Assembly: GCA_022925895.1 (NCBI GenBank)
Contig: JAKSYS010000198.1
Span: 1-64,000 of the forward strand
Length of the DNA stretch: 64,000 nt
Origin: Fragilaria crotonensis
Taxonomy: Eukaryota > Bacillariophyta > Fragilariophyceae > Fragilariales > Fragilariaceae
Direction: 5' to 3'
A program made the translations under genes and the position numbers. Each line of letters starts with the position of its first letter. The stretch's first letter is position 1. This document shows, one piece after another, positions 1 to 11,550 of this stretch. The notes under the pieces were generated by a model, which was not told the origin of the DNA, did not search any database, and saw nothing but the letters and a program-made list of their open reading frames with translations.

Positions 1-144
1 CTGGTTGCAACCTGCGCCTGCATATCGTTGGGACACGTAGAATTGGTATCTAAAATTTAGTTGAAGCCCAAATTGATCTCGAACGCACGTCAATTCGATC
101 GAAACCATATTCTCATTCCTCCGCAAAGCAGATCTTGTGTTCAT

Positions 145-3100
145 TCAGAAGAAATACTTTCTAATGAATGTACAAATCCATTCACGGCCTGCATCAAAGT
201 CAAGTGGTGCAGTTCTGTGGGTTTTGAACGCCTTGACAATACGTTCAATAAGTGGTAATGTAAGTGTTGTTGATGTCGAGTCATCATGATTGCTGTTCTT
301 CTTGCTCTCGTAAAGTGAATAGTATGCACAGATGTAAGCCCTGCGCGTCTGAAAGCTTTCGCGACAGTTGCAGTTCAAGTATATCCCTGCTTGTGCACCC
401 ATCACTAACCCTTTGAATGCTTCCTTGCTCCTTTAGAGTTCAATGGTTTGCGTCGATATATACCTTCGTAACGCCCCAGCTGTACTCAATCCCTCGCCAG
501 CTAATTCTGCATGGAACTTGGGCGAAATGATGACCGAAACACCAAGTTCGTTTCCAACGTGTTGGAGGGCTGTCACCTCTTCAGCAAAATCGAGACAGCT
601 TGCCATCAGAACGCGTAAACTCCATTCCTCTGCACCGTCAAGTACTTCGCCATCAGCATCGGTTGCTGGATCCATAGTGTACTTCTCCAGATTTCTTCGT
701 CGATCCAACCTCTCCCAGAGGACTTGCAAGGCCCTTCGCTGTCCTTGCCAGCCTTTCTTTCTCGTGTTGTGTTTGTTTTGACATCAATATTATTTGTCCT
801 TGCAAGTTCTTGCAATTGCAAGTCGATATTGCTGTCGATCATTCAAGATGTTGAGAGGCCCAAGATCTGATTTCAATTCAGCAATTGTTTTGTTTCTTTT
901 TCGTGGATTACCAGGCAGGCGAGAGTGTTCATCATGGCGGTTCATTTCTCATTCTCCGTCATCCAGAATGGCCCAGCATCGCCAGGTTCGAAGACGAAGG
1001 ATTGTGTGTCGCCAGCATTAACGGTACGTTCGTGCATGCCAAGATAGCCATCCTCTGCCTTTATTATTGACTCACGCATTCTGGGCTGCACTCTCCAAAG
1101 CCTCGGTTCATAGTATAGGCATCCAAGCCATTAGCCAATTTTTTTGCATGCCCCTGAGAGTGATCAAAGAGGAACGCGAAGTCGAAGTGTGGATACAAAA
1201 CTCGAGGCAATCAACGCAGTCCTCAAATTGAATTGCCATGGTTGTACGTCCAATATCCTCATTGTTTGCTCCAAGTTCAAGTAGACAACAAATGGGGATT
1301 GCTTCAACCCTTCTTTGCAGCTTGGCCATGGATAGCCATTGCTGCATCAACATCAACGTAAGTTTTGCCGCGTCGACTTTCGTTGATTTCATCTAATTGC
1401 ACTCGACTAATCTCTACCCTGAAACCAGTCTCACGCGATTGTAGTGCTGAGATCATGAGGCTCAACCCATCTGTCTTTGGAAGAAGTGGCCTTTGACCTT
1501 CCGGTCCAACCCATTGGCGACTTCCTAGAAGGAATTGACTATAGACACTCTCGTCTTGCCCAAATATCATGAGGGGCTTGACGCCTTGCGGCTTTCTTAC
1601 ACTCCAATTCCCCCCAAAAGAACCAAAGCCCATGGTCGCAGCGTGTTCGTGCAGTGAGTCCAAATCGTCGACGTGGAATTCTACCATGTTCTTGTTCTCG
1701 TCTGAAATGTAATTGTATCCTCGAACGTCGTTTTCTAACATTTTTCCTTCTCTCTTCCATTCATCAACAGTTTCCGATGTGACTTGAATCCACCGATGTG
1801 CACGTGGCTCGAGCTTTGTCAAATAGAGCGTGCAGAACTCGTTCCGCCTGAAGACGACGTCTGGTCGCTCGTGACCATCTACAAAAAATGATTTCTTCCT
1901 TGTATCGTACGTGAACCCGAGTCGCCTGAGCCAGCGCCAAGTAGTGGATAGCGATATGGGACGCTCAAGATAGACCTGAAGAAGACAGTCTCTAATCGTC
2001 TTTTGCTGCGTACTGCCTTCTTCTTGTTGTGCATCTTGTTCTATGTGAATTGTGGTGTCGTTGTTGCCAATGGCGGCGGCATCGTCGCTGTTACTAGTAG
2101 TAGTAGTTCTTGTTGCTGCTGCACTTGGAATCAAGGACGTTGCTAATTGATTCCGAGCCATCTCAACAGTTAGATCAGCAAGGTTCTCAATACAATACCC
2201 AAGCCACGGTGACGTGATCTCGTCTTGAAAGTATTCTAGCAAATCTGGAAGAGGACGCTTTTTTAATATCTTGGGGTTTGGCATCGGAAAGTGTTCGCGA
2301 TTTGCCCTCAAGAGAATGTTCCAGCCAGCGACCGTTCGCTCGTTTGTTGCTGCAGCTTCGATTCCCAACATGCTGCTAGCTGCGATTGCAGCAGCACAGC
2401 AATCCTCAATCCATCGCGCCGAATTCATCTCCTCTAGGGCATACGTATAGGCTAAGCAGAGTATCAAACACCTCTGCCTAATTATGAATATGTCATAAGG
2501 AGAACAGAGGTTGTCTTTATCATGCTTTTCTATAACATCTTTCCACCCGTCAACTGTCCGATTGGCCTGCTGGAGTCGCTCAATTCGTTGCTCCAGAACA
2601 TCCACGACACCGCGACTGTCGTTTGCATTACCAAGAAAGAGCTTCTTGGCCTCGGGGCTATCCCAATACGTCTCCTCAACCACTTTCCCTGAAATGGGAC
2701 CATGTTTAGGCCTTTTTGTATCATCCTGTGCTGCTATTTTTGCGTCGGTTTTTCGTTTAGCCAAAGATTGTGTTGCAATTGCTGCGGTCAAATCGACAAC
2801 TTCTGGCAGACCGCGAGCAACGCTGTAGCGGTCACTAATTTTTGCGTCTTCCAACAAAGACAAGAAACTTTTCTTTCCATCTGGCGGACGTTTGACCAAT
2901 CCTCCAGGCTCTGTGACATAGTATCCCCAAATCGTTCTTCTTGGATTGTCAAAGGGATCAACGCCTTTGGCCGATCGTCGGAATCGGCCTGAATCATTGG
3001 ATTCGGTAAAGTCATCAAGTATTGCACCTTCGCATGATGAAATTGCCTTGTTCATCATGCCTCTGTTGAATCCAAGGGTCTCAAGACTTGGAAACTGGGC

Positions 3101-3205
3101 CTTGATTGCTCGGAAAAAGCATTCGTCCGACAGCCATTTGTCTCGGTATCGTTGTTGCTTGGTGATTTCAAGCCAACACTGATAATATGTGGACAGAGTC
3201 TTCAT
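145..3205 (-). pseudogene. Decayed DDE-type transposase (IS630/Tc1-like, large algal form)
   Basis: Reads leftward from an ATG at 3205. The first 633 codons are open, to 1304. They include a helix-turn-helix-like stretch, the 'DGHER' block typical of large algal and fungal DDE transposases, and a first catalytic Asp in FGQDES (about residue 551). After that the protein can only be followed by changing frame repeatedly. The block with 'ELGANN' lies near 1250. The second acid is in 'FLFDHSQGH' near 1165. 'GDTQSFVFEPGD' lies near 985, and the third acid is in 'EYSWG' near 470, followed by a C-terminal 'RRAYICAYYS' block near 330. At least six shifts plus stops separate these blocks, so the gene is dead. 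Such proteins move DNA by cut and paste. The family assignment rests on the order of motifs; whether this was a mobile element or a domesticated gene cannot be said. No convincing element ends were found. Confidence 0.75.
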
Positions 3206-3732
3206 TTTGGCTTAACTGCCCAGCCTAAATGTCAAACACTGTCTTCAAGTATATTCTTGAGCCGGATGCAGCAAAAGGCTGGGCAGTTACGATATGTAAG
3301 TTGGTGAAGTCGTCGTTACAATATCATGGTCTGCAGACCTTTTTGGTGTGTGGTGCCGATCGTGTTGTTTGGATGTACGAGGATGCCGGATCGAGTGGAG
3401 GGACATGACGTCATGGCGTCTTATACTGAAGTCTACGTGATCCAACGACGCGCAGAAAAACATTGAACCCAGCCATATGCTTGGTCGGTTCGTCCTAGTG
3501 GAGTACTACCTGGTACCTTGTACCGGTATGACATATGCATACACATCGACACGTACCATGTATATGCCTAAATAACGCCCATGCCGTTCAGAACCATCAA
3601 CGATAACCACGAATAGCATTCGACTCAATAACTGTAAACTCTTGCATAAAACGGATCGACGACGACTATAACGAGCCTTGACTCAGCGTAGCAATAGCCG
3701 GTAGAGACCTTCATTTCAATTTGGTTTCCTCA
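3206..3732. promoter_or_regulatory. Intergenic region upstream of rsmG with a CRE palindrome
   Basis: There is no gene here. The stretch separates the dead transposase from the rsmG start. It holds the inverted repeat at 3214-3288 and ATGACGTCAT at 3405-3414, which contains the full bZIP/CREB-type site TGACGTCA about 320 bases upstream of the rsmG ATG. Use as a promoter element is inference. Confidence 0.4.
3214..3288. repeat. 13-bp inverted repeat upstream of the transposase
   Basis: AACTGCCCAGCCT (3214-3226) and its exact reverse complement (3276-3288) are 49 bases apart and lie just before the transposase start. They could be an operator, an RNA stem or inner element ends. No matching copy was noticed at the far end of the transposase. 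Confidence 0.6.
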
Positions 3733-4812
3733 ATGAAGTCGTTACAAGTCCTTATCATCTCGATCATATCTGTGATCTTCCAGTCCCTTCAGTTGACTAC
3801 AAGCTTCTCCCCGCTTCGTTTTCGCCATTGTCATCACAATCATCATGATTACAGAACAAATACGAAATTAGCCTTGACACAAGACGAATATGACAAGATC
3901 CATAGCGCTTCATCTTCCGAGTCGTCGACATCCACGCAATTTGCCATGGACCCGCATTCGGAAGAGGCAAAGGCATTGGTCACCAACCGTTTGGGATTGT
4001 CCCTTGCTCAGTACGACAAATTGACACAACTGGCGGAGCTCATTGTCAGTTGGAACGACAGGATCAATGTCGTTTCGCGTCGGGATTGTACCAAAGAAGT
4101 TATATTTGGACGGCATATACTGCCATCGTTGGCCCTGTTGGTATTACTGAAAGAGGAGGGCAGTGATGAAGGACTTTTGCGATCGTCATCGGTCAACAAC
4201 ATTGTCGATGTCGGAACGGGTAGGGGCTTTCCAGGTCTACCACTCGCCATTGCGCTGCCGGATGTCAAGTTCGTTTTGGTGGATTCCGTTGGGAAGAAAC
4301 TGATTGTTGTCCAAGAGATGATCCGAGAATTAGCCTTGGACAATGTATCGATACATCATGGTCGAGCAGAAGACATGGCCGATGATTTATTGATTGGTCG
4401 GACCCATCGCAAAGCGTATGACATTTGTGTTGGTCGGAGTGTCACATCCATTCCTCGATTTTGCTTTTGGATGCAAGATTTGCTCAAGGAAAAAGATGGC
4501 AAATTACTTTATATTATCGGTGGAGAATTGGACGAGGAAGTTTTGCAAAATGTGGAAGTGGATATTGCGATAGATGACTTGTTACTGCAACCAGGATCGT
4601 CTGACAAGCGAATTCTGGTCTTTCCTCAAGCGAAAGTTAAAGCTATCGCTAGAACTTCAGGGGAAGTGAAGCAATTTCGAGGATCGCGCAGGGCTTCAAC
4701 TGGACCTAATCCTACCAAAAAGGAAAAGGTCAAGGGTGCATGGTCGAAACGCGACAAGGACGGGGCACCCAAACAACGAGGTATGGAAAATTTTAAGCGG
4801 TATGGTTATTAA
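3733..4812 (+). CDS. rsmG: Plastid-targeted 16S rRNA (guanine-N7) methyltransferase, RsmG/GidB family
   Basis: A protein of 359 residues. RsmG enzymes use S-adenosylmethionine to methylate N7 of a guanine in the 530 loop of small-subunit rRNA. The core starts near residue 85 ('LGLSLAQYDKL', 'WNDRINVVSRRD') and has the SAM loop 'VDVGTGRGFPG' near residues 158-168, followed by 'VDSVGKK'. The first 25 residues form a hydrophobic signal peptide. A Phe follows the likely cleavage site ('TTSF'), which matches the bipartite plastid leaders of diatoms, so the target is probably plastid 16S rRNA. The first ATG is at 3733; the frame is open for only four codons before it. A basic tail of about 50 residues (Lys/Arg-rich) extends past the usual family end. 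The gene is intact and without introns. Confidence 0.9.
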   Translation: MKSLQVLIISIISVIFQSLQLTTSFSPLRFRHCHHNHHDYRTNTKLALTQDEYDKIHSASSSESSTSTQFAMDPHSEEAKALVTNRLGLSLAQYDKLTQLAELIVSWNDRINVVSRRDCTKEVIFGRHILPSLALLVLLKEEGSDEGLLRSSSVNNIVDVGTGRGFPGLPLAIALPDVKFVLVDSVGKKLIVVQEMIRELALDNVSIHHGRAEDMADDLLIGRTHRKAYDICVGRSVTSIPRFCFWMQDLLKEKDGKLLYIIGGELDEEVLQNVEVDIAIDDLLLQPGSSDKRILVFPQAKVKAIARTSGEVKQFRGSRRASTGPNPTKKEKVKGAWSKRDKDGAPKQRGMENFKRYGY

Positions 4813-5171
4813 GCAATTTCAACGAATAATAGATGACCCCTTCAGCCTGTTGTGGCGACCTATCCAGACTTTTTCGTTGACTTAACATAAAGGTTGACCA
4901 TCATTACTCATGGCCGCCAGAATTTGTTGCTCACGACCCTCTATTTATAATGAATCATATTCCTACTTGGCCAGTCACAGAAGTCGATATCGATGGGAAA
5001 GTTGATGTACCAAGGATTGCAATACAACATCTGCATTAAAGGCTTAGTGGATTTCCCGTCCATACGAGCATTCATGAACGTCATCCCTGAATGCACGCAT
5101 GTCGACGTAGGAACGGCGTTGGCGACAGGTACGTGCGGTGCCATCCACCTTCTACAAAGTGCACGTACGCC
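4813..5171. other. Intergenic, convergent gene ends
   Basis: This stretch lies between the 3' ends of rsmG (+) and the YccV-TPR gene (-). Short open frames occur here but none looks like a protein. No repeat or RNA gene was seen. Confidence 0.5.
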
Positions 5172-7295
5172 TCTATTTGTTGTTCATTAAATCAAGGGCT
5201 TGCGACAAATAATTTGCAGCGTTTGACCACGGTTCCAGACTGAGACACTTTCCGAGCATCTGCGCTGCCATGTCGTGTTGACCCTTTGAAAGAAGAATAA
5301 CGCCTTGCATACATCATATTGTAGTGTTGAGGGATCAATTCAACTGCTTTCCCTGCAGCCTCTAGCGCTGCTTCGTATTCGTCGAGCTCAAAATAGCATA
5401 TAGCCATCAGGCTCCAGGCCTCTCCGTACTTTGGGTCGTCTAGCACCAACTGTCGAGCAGACGCTAACGCTGTGTGCGCGCAATTTCGTTTTGAATTGTA
5501 TACGCCATCGTCTAGCCTTGTGCGAAGTGCTAGGTCAGGATGCGCTATCCAAGCGTGCGTAATTGCATCGTTAACTGTTCCGCTGGATTCAAAATTGTCG
5601 ACCAGTTTCAGCCACTGGAATAAGACATCCGTCGATAATGCTGCGCCAATTTGTTGGATTTCATCGTCGCCGACATTTGTAACGCCTCGCTGGACCAAAT
5701 GCAGGTTGTTGATCTCGTTATAAAGCTCCATGCAATGCCGTTCAATCGTTTCGAGATCGTCGCCCTCTTCACCGTACGCAAACTGTGGAAGCAAACATTT
5801 TTGGTGAGGCTGGATTATGGAAGTTGCATCATTTGACGTTATGTCTTACCCTCAGAGGAGCTGGTGCTATGTAACGCGCGTTTGTCTTGTCTTTTTCCCA
5901 ACCCGGTTCTTGAAAGTCTATGTTAGAAACCGCTATCACAGCTTGGTCTGTAGGACACTTTTCGAGGAAATCGTCGCGAACCCAAACACATTCCATTTCA
6001 AAATCTTTCCGAGATTTCCCTATGTAGTCACCTTTGTCTGGAACAATACAATACATTGGTTCATCTCGAGGGTTGTCAACGCCCCACTCGCTCAAGCACC
6101 CGATAATAACGCCGCGAAAACCATGTTGCGTGCTTTGAACTATGTCTCCCAACCGAAAACGAAGGCTACCGATGCGTTCCACTGCGACACGACGTCCACG
6201 AATGTGATCAAACAAGCCCCATGTTCCAAGGTGAAGTGTTAAGAGTTGCCGACGTGCAAGAATGGAAGGGGAGAATGTCGCAGTCAATCCCTTATTGTCC
6301 TCAAACGAGTCACCCCAAGACAACGCCCTCATCCGCTGATATAAATCCCGCATTATCTCAAAGGTGCTTGGGTTCTCCAATGTCTGGCTAAGAATTCTGT
6401 TCTCTAATCTTGCTGCAAACCTTTGCATTGCGTCGCTTATACCCGAGCAGATGAGGTCCAACGATTCTGTTTCGCAGCCCTCCGCCGCAGTAGCTTTCGT
6501 TTCAACGTCTAAAGGATATTCATATTGCATCACTTTCTTCGGCACGAAGCTATTGCTTGCGCAGTCATATCGATCAAAGGGAGAGCTGATTGGATCGTGC
6601 CGGATGCGACAGAGGCGCCCATCCGTGATGAGATCCAGCTCCGACTGAAGGACGCATTCAACATGTTTATCATGATCGATTTCCTTAGAGAGGAAATGTT
6701 TCGCATCAGCAGAATCCACCATCACTTTGTACAGAATACTATCACCCTTTCGCTCACCCATCGCGTCCTCCGGCGTAGGGTAGAGCTTGGTTGTCAACGA
6801 AGTCAGTTGACCTTCCGGCAGCGGGCGAGTTCTCTCCCAACTGGTAACGACTCCTCGCCACCTAGTTTTCTTGTGTTGTACCACTTGTCCCACACGAAAC
6901 AGCACTCCAGTACGATCTAGGTGAAGGGCTCTCAATGCTCGATACTTGGCGACAACTCCAGATGCGTCGTTCAACAACTTGAATGTTTCAAACGCCTTTC
7001 CCACACGTTGCTGTGCCGTGTCATCATCTACATTCGTTGCTGCATTCATGCGGTAAATCGCTCGAATGGCATTGCGAATGTCTGTCGAGTTGTTCAGTGG
7101 TATCGTCATCCCATGCTCGTCCCACTCTGCGTTCTCGGGGAGCAAGTCCCAAATGAAAGTGTCGGTCTCCCTAGAGAGTCGTTCCAGAGCCACCGCATCC
7201 ACAATAGGGGGACCGATGAACAGGGGAGTAATGAATGCATCTAGAGGAATGTCAGAATCTGTATCGCGACACCAATGCAGCAACTTCCGATACAA
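5172..7295 (-). CDS. Double YccV (hemimethylated-DNA-binding-like) domain and TPR protein, frameshifted
   Basis: Exon 1 (7295 to 5850) encodes two YccV/HspQ-like beta domains, 'FRVGQVVQHKKTRWRGVV' near residue 133 and 'RFRLGDIVQSTQHGFRGVI' near residue 379. The same fold occurs in FBXO21 and in plant proteins that combine it with TPR repeats. A 67-nt GT-AG intron (5783-5849) joins exon 2, which encodes a TPR ('YGEAWSLMAICYFELDEYEAALEAA' region). Near 5310 the frame must shift by one base to continue into a second TPR half ('LSKGQHDMAAQMLGKCL') that ends at a TAG at 5172. Without the shift, a nonsense tail runs to 5192. The true start is unresolved: the frame is open upstream to about 7400 without an ATG and contains a conserved-looking 'SFATTSDLGSVGLALYRKLL'. 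A short leader-like ATG frame lies near 7440-7460. Function is unknown; a role in protein quality control by analogy with FBXO21 is only a guess. Confidence 0.7.
5783..5849 (-). other. Intron of the YccV-TPR gene
   Basis: The donor GTAAG lies at 5849 downward and the acceptor CAG ends at 5783. Removing 67 nt joins 'APAPLR' to 'FAYGEEGDD' in phase 0. Confidence 0.8.
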
Positions 7296-7395
7296 GGCGA
7301 GGCCAACACTTCCCAGGTCGCTTGTCGTAGCAAAAGAGCGAGTTGGCCACGCTGAATGGTGAAGCTGGATGAGTCTTAAGCGGAAGGGGCGTTGA

Positions 7396-7712
7396 TGCTA
7401 GAAGCTGAGAGTGAGAGCCTTGTGGACTGACGGATAGCGCTGGAGAGCATGCTCATGGCAGCAAAGTTCATTCGTTGATCCTGGGGATTTGTGTGTTCGT
7501 TCATACTGTACAGGAATTGTCGACATCGAGCTACTTGGGTTTTGGGTTCCTTGACATCCTGCGGGATTGACCTTTCGCGGCATCAGAGGAAACACGTGCT
7601 ACGTCGTGGATCCACACAGAAGAAATGTATGGAGTGATCGTTCCACGGGAGGAATCCACGAAAACTTCGGTGCGTTTCAAGTTTTAAGGCCCATCATTAT
7701 CGAGAGCAAAAA
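7396..7712. other. Intergenic, possible missing 5' exon of the YccV gene
   Basis: Divergent promoter space. On the minus strand a short ATG frame near 7440-7460 reads 'MSMLSSAIRQSTRLSLS', a mitochondrial-leader-like sequence, but it meets a stop and is in another frame from the YccV exon. It may be the real start joined by an unseen splice or shift. Confidence 0.3.
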
Positions 7713-9333
7713 ATGGGCTGCAAAACTGACTCCCAACTTTTTTTCCGAACTTTGTCCACTCCCCGTCCTATCGAAGCCACACAAAACACAGCCTTTTCCG
7801 GGTGCTTTGCGAGACGTCACCCCTTGTTTCAATGGAAATTCGAAGTACTCCGAGTAGTATCGTACATGCCTCCAACGCTGTTGTTGTTTATGTTATTGTC
7901 GACGATGGTGCCAACAGCCGCTATAAAGAAGAAGACAACTGGAAAGAGATTGGAGTCTCTTAAGTTTGTGGGTGGTTCCAAGTTTATGAAGGAGTTGCAG
8001 AAGTCGTATTCTCCTCTGGGAAGAGTGTTACAGACAAGGAACAGAAGGAGATGCCTCCGTCGCAGCATTCTTGGATCTGAAGACCCTGATGTCATTTCAC
8101 TCCCAGAGCAAATGGTACTTGGTGTAAACCAGTTTGCACATCTTTATGATGATGTGCCAATGGAAAGTAACGATGACAGAAACTCAACTTCTGCACTCGG
8201 CAGAGCTGGTACTGATGATTTGATTGGGTCATCGCATCGCACTGAATACGACAAGAGACTCAAGGATTGTTTTTTTCCACAAAAAAGTTTGGGAGGAAAG
8301 CTCCACATTTATGCAAATAAGCCCGGCGGAATCACCAAGTCATTGTTGATTGCCAAGAATTTGTCAAATCCAGTCGATGTTTCTGTTCAAACTATCATGC
8401 GAGCTGCAAAGGAGGTTGTACGGAACGGGAGAAAGGCTCTTGCATGTGTCAAAGAAGCCGAAAGTGACTATAAAGATGGAACACTTCCATCAGGGCGGAC
8501 CATTTCTGAATATCATCGGTATGTCCGGGAACGGATGTTTGTGAAACTTAAGGGCACCAGTGGTGCTGATTATGATGACGCTGATGCTGATGATTATGTT
8601 GTTGGATCAGAGGACGTTGAGAAAGACGACCAAAATGGCAATCAATCGATCAATCCTGATGAGATGCCAGAAGATTATTATTTCTCCGGCATGATTGCTT
8701 TTTTCTTGTGGGGTTATATTATTGAAGACCCGAATCAAGAGTGTTACCGGTCAAAACAATTCCAAATCGGCGACAGTGCTCCTGAGGAAAAAGGGCTTCA
8801 AAGTAGGAGGCAGATAAAGAAAGAGGCCGCCAGAGCCGAATCGAAGCAGCGTGACATTGGAGCAGCAACACCCGGTTCGCCATTCAAGAAAGGTGCCTCG
8901 CTGTCACAACAAATTGAGATTGCAAAGTTGCACGCAGCGAGGTCTTTTGAAGCAAAGCAAACCCTTGACTTTCTGTTGATGAACACTCTCCCCTGTGTCC
9001 TGCATATGGAGAATTGTAATGGCGTCAAAATTCAATCAATGTTTTTGATGGAAGTCATGTTTAACGCAAAGAAAAGAAGCTGTACATTGAGGTGATTGCG
9101 GACGGTAAGAAGAGAGTATTGTTTTGCATATGATATTGAAAAATCTGATCAATAAATCGCAAATTTCATTGTCAATGGATGTGCCAATTTGACTTCAAGA
9201 AAAAGGAGATAGGTCAAATTTCGATGGATAATGTTAGAACATGATGCATTGTTGTTGTCACTGAGGATGCTCTCAAACAACTGCTTGTGGATGACAGCCC
9301 TCAACAACTACAGGGTTTCAATGGTCCTTCTTC
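7713..9333 (+). pseudogene. Unknown diatom gene, frameshifted and cut off by a retrotransposon
   Basis: The first open frame runs 7713-9095 (460 aa). A hydrophobic stretch lies near residue 52 ('PPTLLLFMLLSTMV'), so the true start may be the internal ATG at 7866. A long polar body follows with an acidic patch ('DYDDADADDY') and a basic helix. The last open stretch reads '...MENCNGVKIQSMFLMEVMFNAKK'. Shifting one base there continues 'LYIEVIADGKKRVLF'. After decayed sequence the frame reappears as 'VVVTEDALKQLLVDDSP' up to the insertion at 9333. The final codons lie on the other side of the retrotransposon (16148-16171), ending 'SSLKEG' and TGA. I do not recognise a function; it resembles multicopy hypothetical families of diatoms. 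Confidence 0.55.
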
Positions 9334-9716
9334 TGATGATGATATCAGTACCGTGATGTATCTTACTGTACTGTATAGTGCGCAAATCGACTCAGGAAGT
9401 GAGCGAAGTGTACAATAGTATGAATGGTACTAGTAAAACGGCACTGGGGTGTTCTCCGATGACAGATAAGAACTTCAATGATAAAGATATGATGCAAACG
9501 GTGATGCAACCAAAGTCGTATCCATTTGGTTGTGTTAGCGATGTGAAGAATATCAATGTTGCAGTGACATTCGATACTCACAATAAGAACGTATTGGTAA
9601 ATCAGAAGCTTATCAATTGTGAATCTATATACTAATGATAGCCCATTTACATCATTACTAGCTAGTACACTCACACACTGTTGAGCAATACTAACGAAGT
9701 TTACTTTAATATAACA
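9334..9716 (+). repeat. 5' LTR
   Basis: 383 bp, starting TGATGATGATATCAG and ending ATAACA, so it has TG...CA ends. It pairs with 15776-16147 at roughly 97% identity over aligned bases by eye, with small indels such as an extra 'CTAG' near 9660. Confidence 0.9.
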
Positions 9717-9751
9717 CGCTTCCTCTGCGCTAAGAACAAGACAACAAGAAG

Positions 9752-11084
9752 ATGGCTGCCAACGTTCGCTTCGCTTTCGCTCCCGCTCTCGTGATTGAGG
9801 GTCTCCTCTATTACTCCAAGAGTGAACACGTCAAGACCTACAGAGGTGCCATCAAACCCTAATCGGAAACCCCTTTCGACTGCGTACCCGACGGTTTACT
9901 GCACCAATCCCTCAGGGACGCCCTTGACAGAGCTGATGAAATGGGATGGACAAAGGGAATCCTCAGGATCGGAGCGGAGGTCGAAAACGATGAAGACAAC
10001 GCTCGTGAGAACCTCATTGACCACTATGGTTCGATTACTCTAGAGCGCATCATTGAAACGGAAGAAGAAAACGTTGTTAACCATGGCAGGGAGGCCCAAG
10101 ACACTTACATGTTATACAAGTGCTTGATGGCCTCACTCACCACAGACGCCAGAAAGAAGGTGACAATCTGGACAAGCCAGTACCTAATCGGCAACGACGA
10201 GGATTCTACGTGCGATGGGGTAGCACCGCTCAAGATCATCATTCGTGAAAGCCACCTCGACACAAATGCTACCACCAACCAAATCAGGACTAATTTATCA
10301 AATCTGGATGCATACATCCTGACCGTGGTCGACAGCGACATTTTGTCGATTCAACCAGTACGTAAAGCTTCTGATCCAATCATTGACCGCACCTTGTCAA
10401 CCTGTTCAAAGGTTATGGAGCAGTCAGCGATGATGTATTCAGAGCGTGGTTGCTCCGAAAACAAGACGATCATGAAGAAGGAGAAGAATCGACTCCAGAT
10501 AAACTGATGCTCGCGGCGAAGAACAAGTTCGACACGATGAAGAAGGAGAAGGGAATCTGGAACGCTCCTCCTGCTGCTGATGAGAAGATCATAGCGCTTG
10601 CTTGAGGCAAAGTTTGATTCTATGGTCAAAAGCCTGAACAAGAAAGTCTCCTTAGAGAGAAAGAAGGGTGATGGAGGCGGCGGAAAGAAGAATAAAGAGA
10701 AGTCAGGTGGGAAAAAGGATGGTGACTTTAAGAAAGATGGCGACCATCCAAAGAAGTGGCAGGCTCCTAAGGCAGGAGACAAGAAGGAGTCCATGTACAA
10801 AGGCCATATGTGGTACTGGTGTGGAAAGTAGACTGGAGGAAAGTGCGAAAAGTGGCGTGCCCATAAACCTAAAGAATGTAAGGGCATTGCGGACTCAAGC
10901 ACTAAGCAAGAGGGAGAGAACAACAAGAAAGAGGACAAGAAGTATCTGGCTACTAAGAAACTCAAAGTTGCGAAGGCATACATCGCCAGGATTGAGAAGC
11001 ATGCAGCCGAGGCAGACACCGTCTCGGAACTGACAGCGATGACGAATGACTTGGAGGGTGGAACAGAGCTGCAACTTCAGTAAC
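9752..11084 (+). pseudogene. Retrotransposon gag, broken
   Basis: The ATG at 9752 opens 'MAANVRFAFAPALVIEGLL', a CoDi-like gag start, and stops after 36 codons. Gag continues in another frame from 9941 ('GILRIGAEVENDEDNARENLIDHYG') and again from about 10500. A Lys/Gly-rich nucleocapsid region follows, with a zinc-knuckle-like stretch ('WYWCGK', a stop, then 'GGKCEKWRAHKPKEC') at 10800-10880. Several stops and shifts are present. Confidence 0.75.
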
Positions 11085-11165
11085 AAAGTTACTAGAACTA
11101 CTCTGGACTCAACTGATTCTTCCACACATCTCCACTTTCGTAAATTCAATACTCCACCACCAATG

Positions 11166-11453
11166 CCACGAGTTGATTACAATGCCAGCACTGGCAATGC
11201 AGGCAAAGTAAAGCACTCGGAGAGGATGGCTCTATTTGACAGTGACACGCAATGGATAGGAGTCGACAACCGATGCTCTGGATTCATATCCCATATCAAA
11301 TCCGACTTTGTGGGACGACTGCAACCGACGACGCGAACCATAAAGGGATTTGCTGGATCGAGAATAGTCAATGTATCGATCGGAACACTCCGATGGGAAT
11401 GGGAGGACGACAACGGAGCAACCCACACGTTCATGATTCCAAACTCGTTCTAA
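11166..11453 (+). pseudogene. Retrotransposon protease remnant
   Basis: The stretch 'QWIGVDNRCSGFISH' near 11250 marks the active-site region of the aspartic protease, in the diatom-element form where the usual D-T/S-G is altered. 'MIPNSF' and then a stop follow. The frame shifts on into 'LLSPQHWAQ'. Confidence 0.6.
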
Positions 11454-11550
11454 ATCCCAGAGGGTAAAGTGAGACTGTTGAGTCCCCAACACTGGGCCCA
11501 AACGCAAGCCTCGAATCGGAAAAAGCGAGAGGAATGCGGCAAATGCACCA

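Noticed and set aside
9378-9635. 85-codon frame repeated at 15819-16076
   Set aside because: It is LTR sequence; the repetition comes from the two LTRs, not from a duplicated gene.
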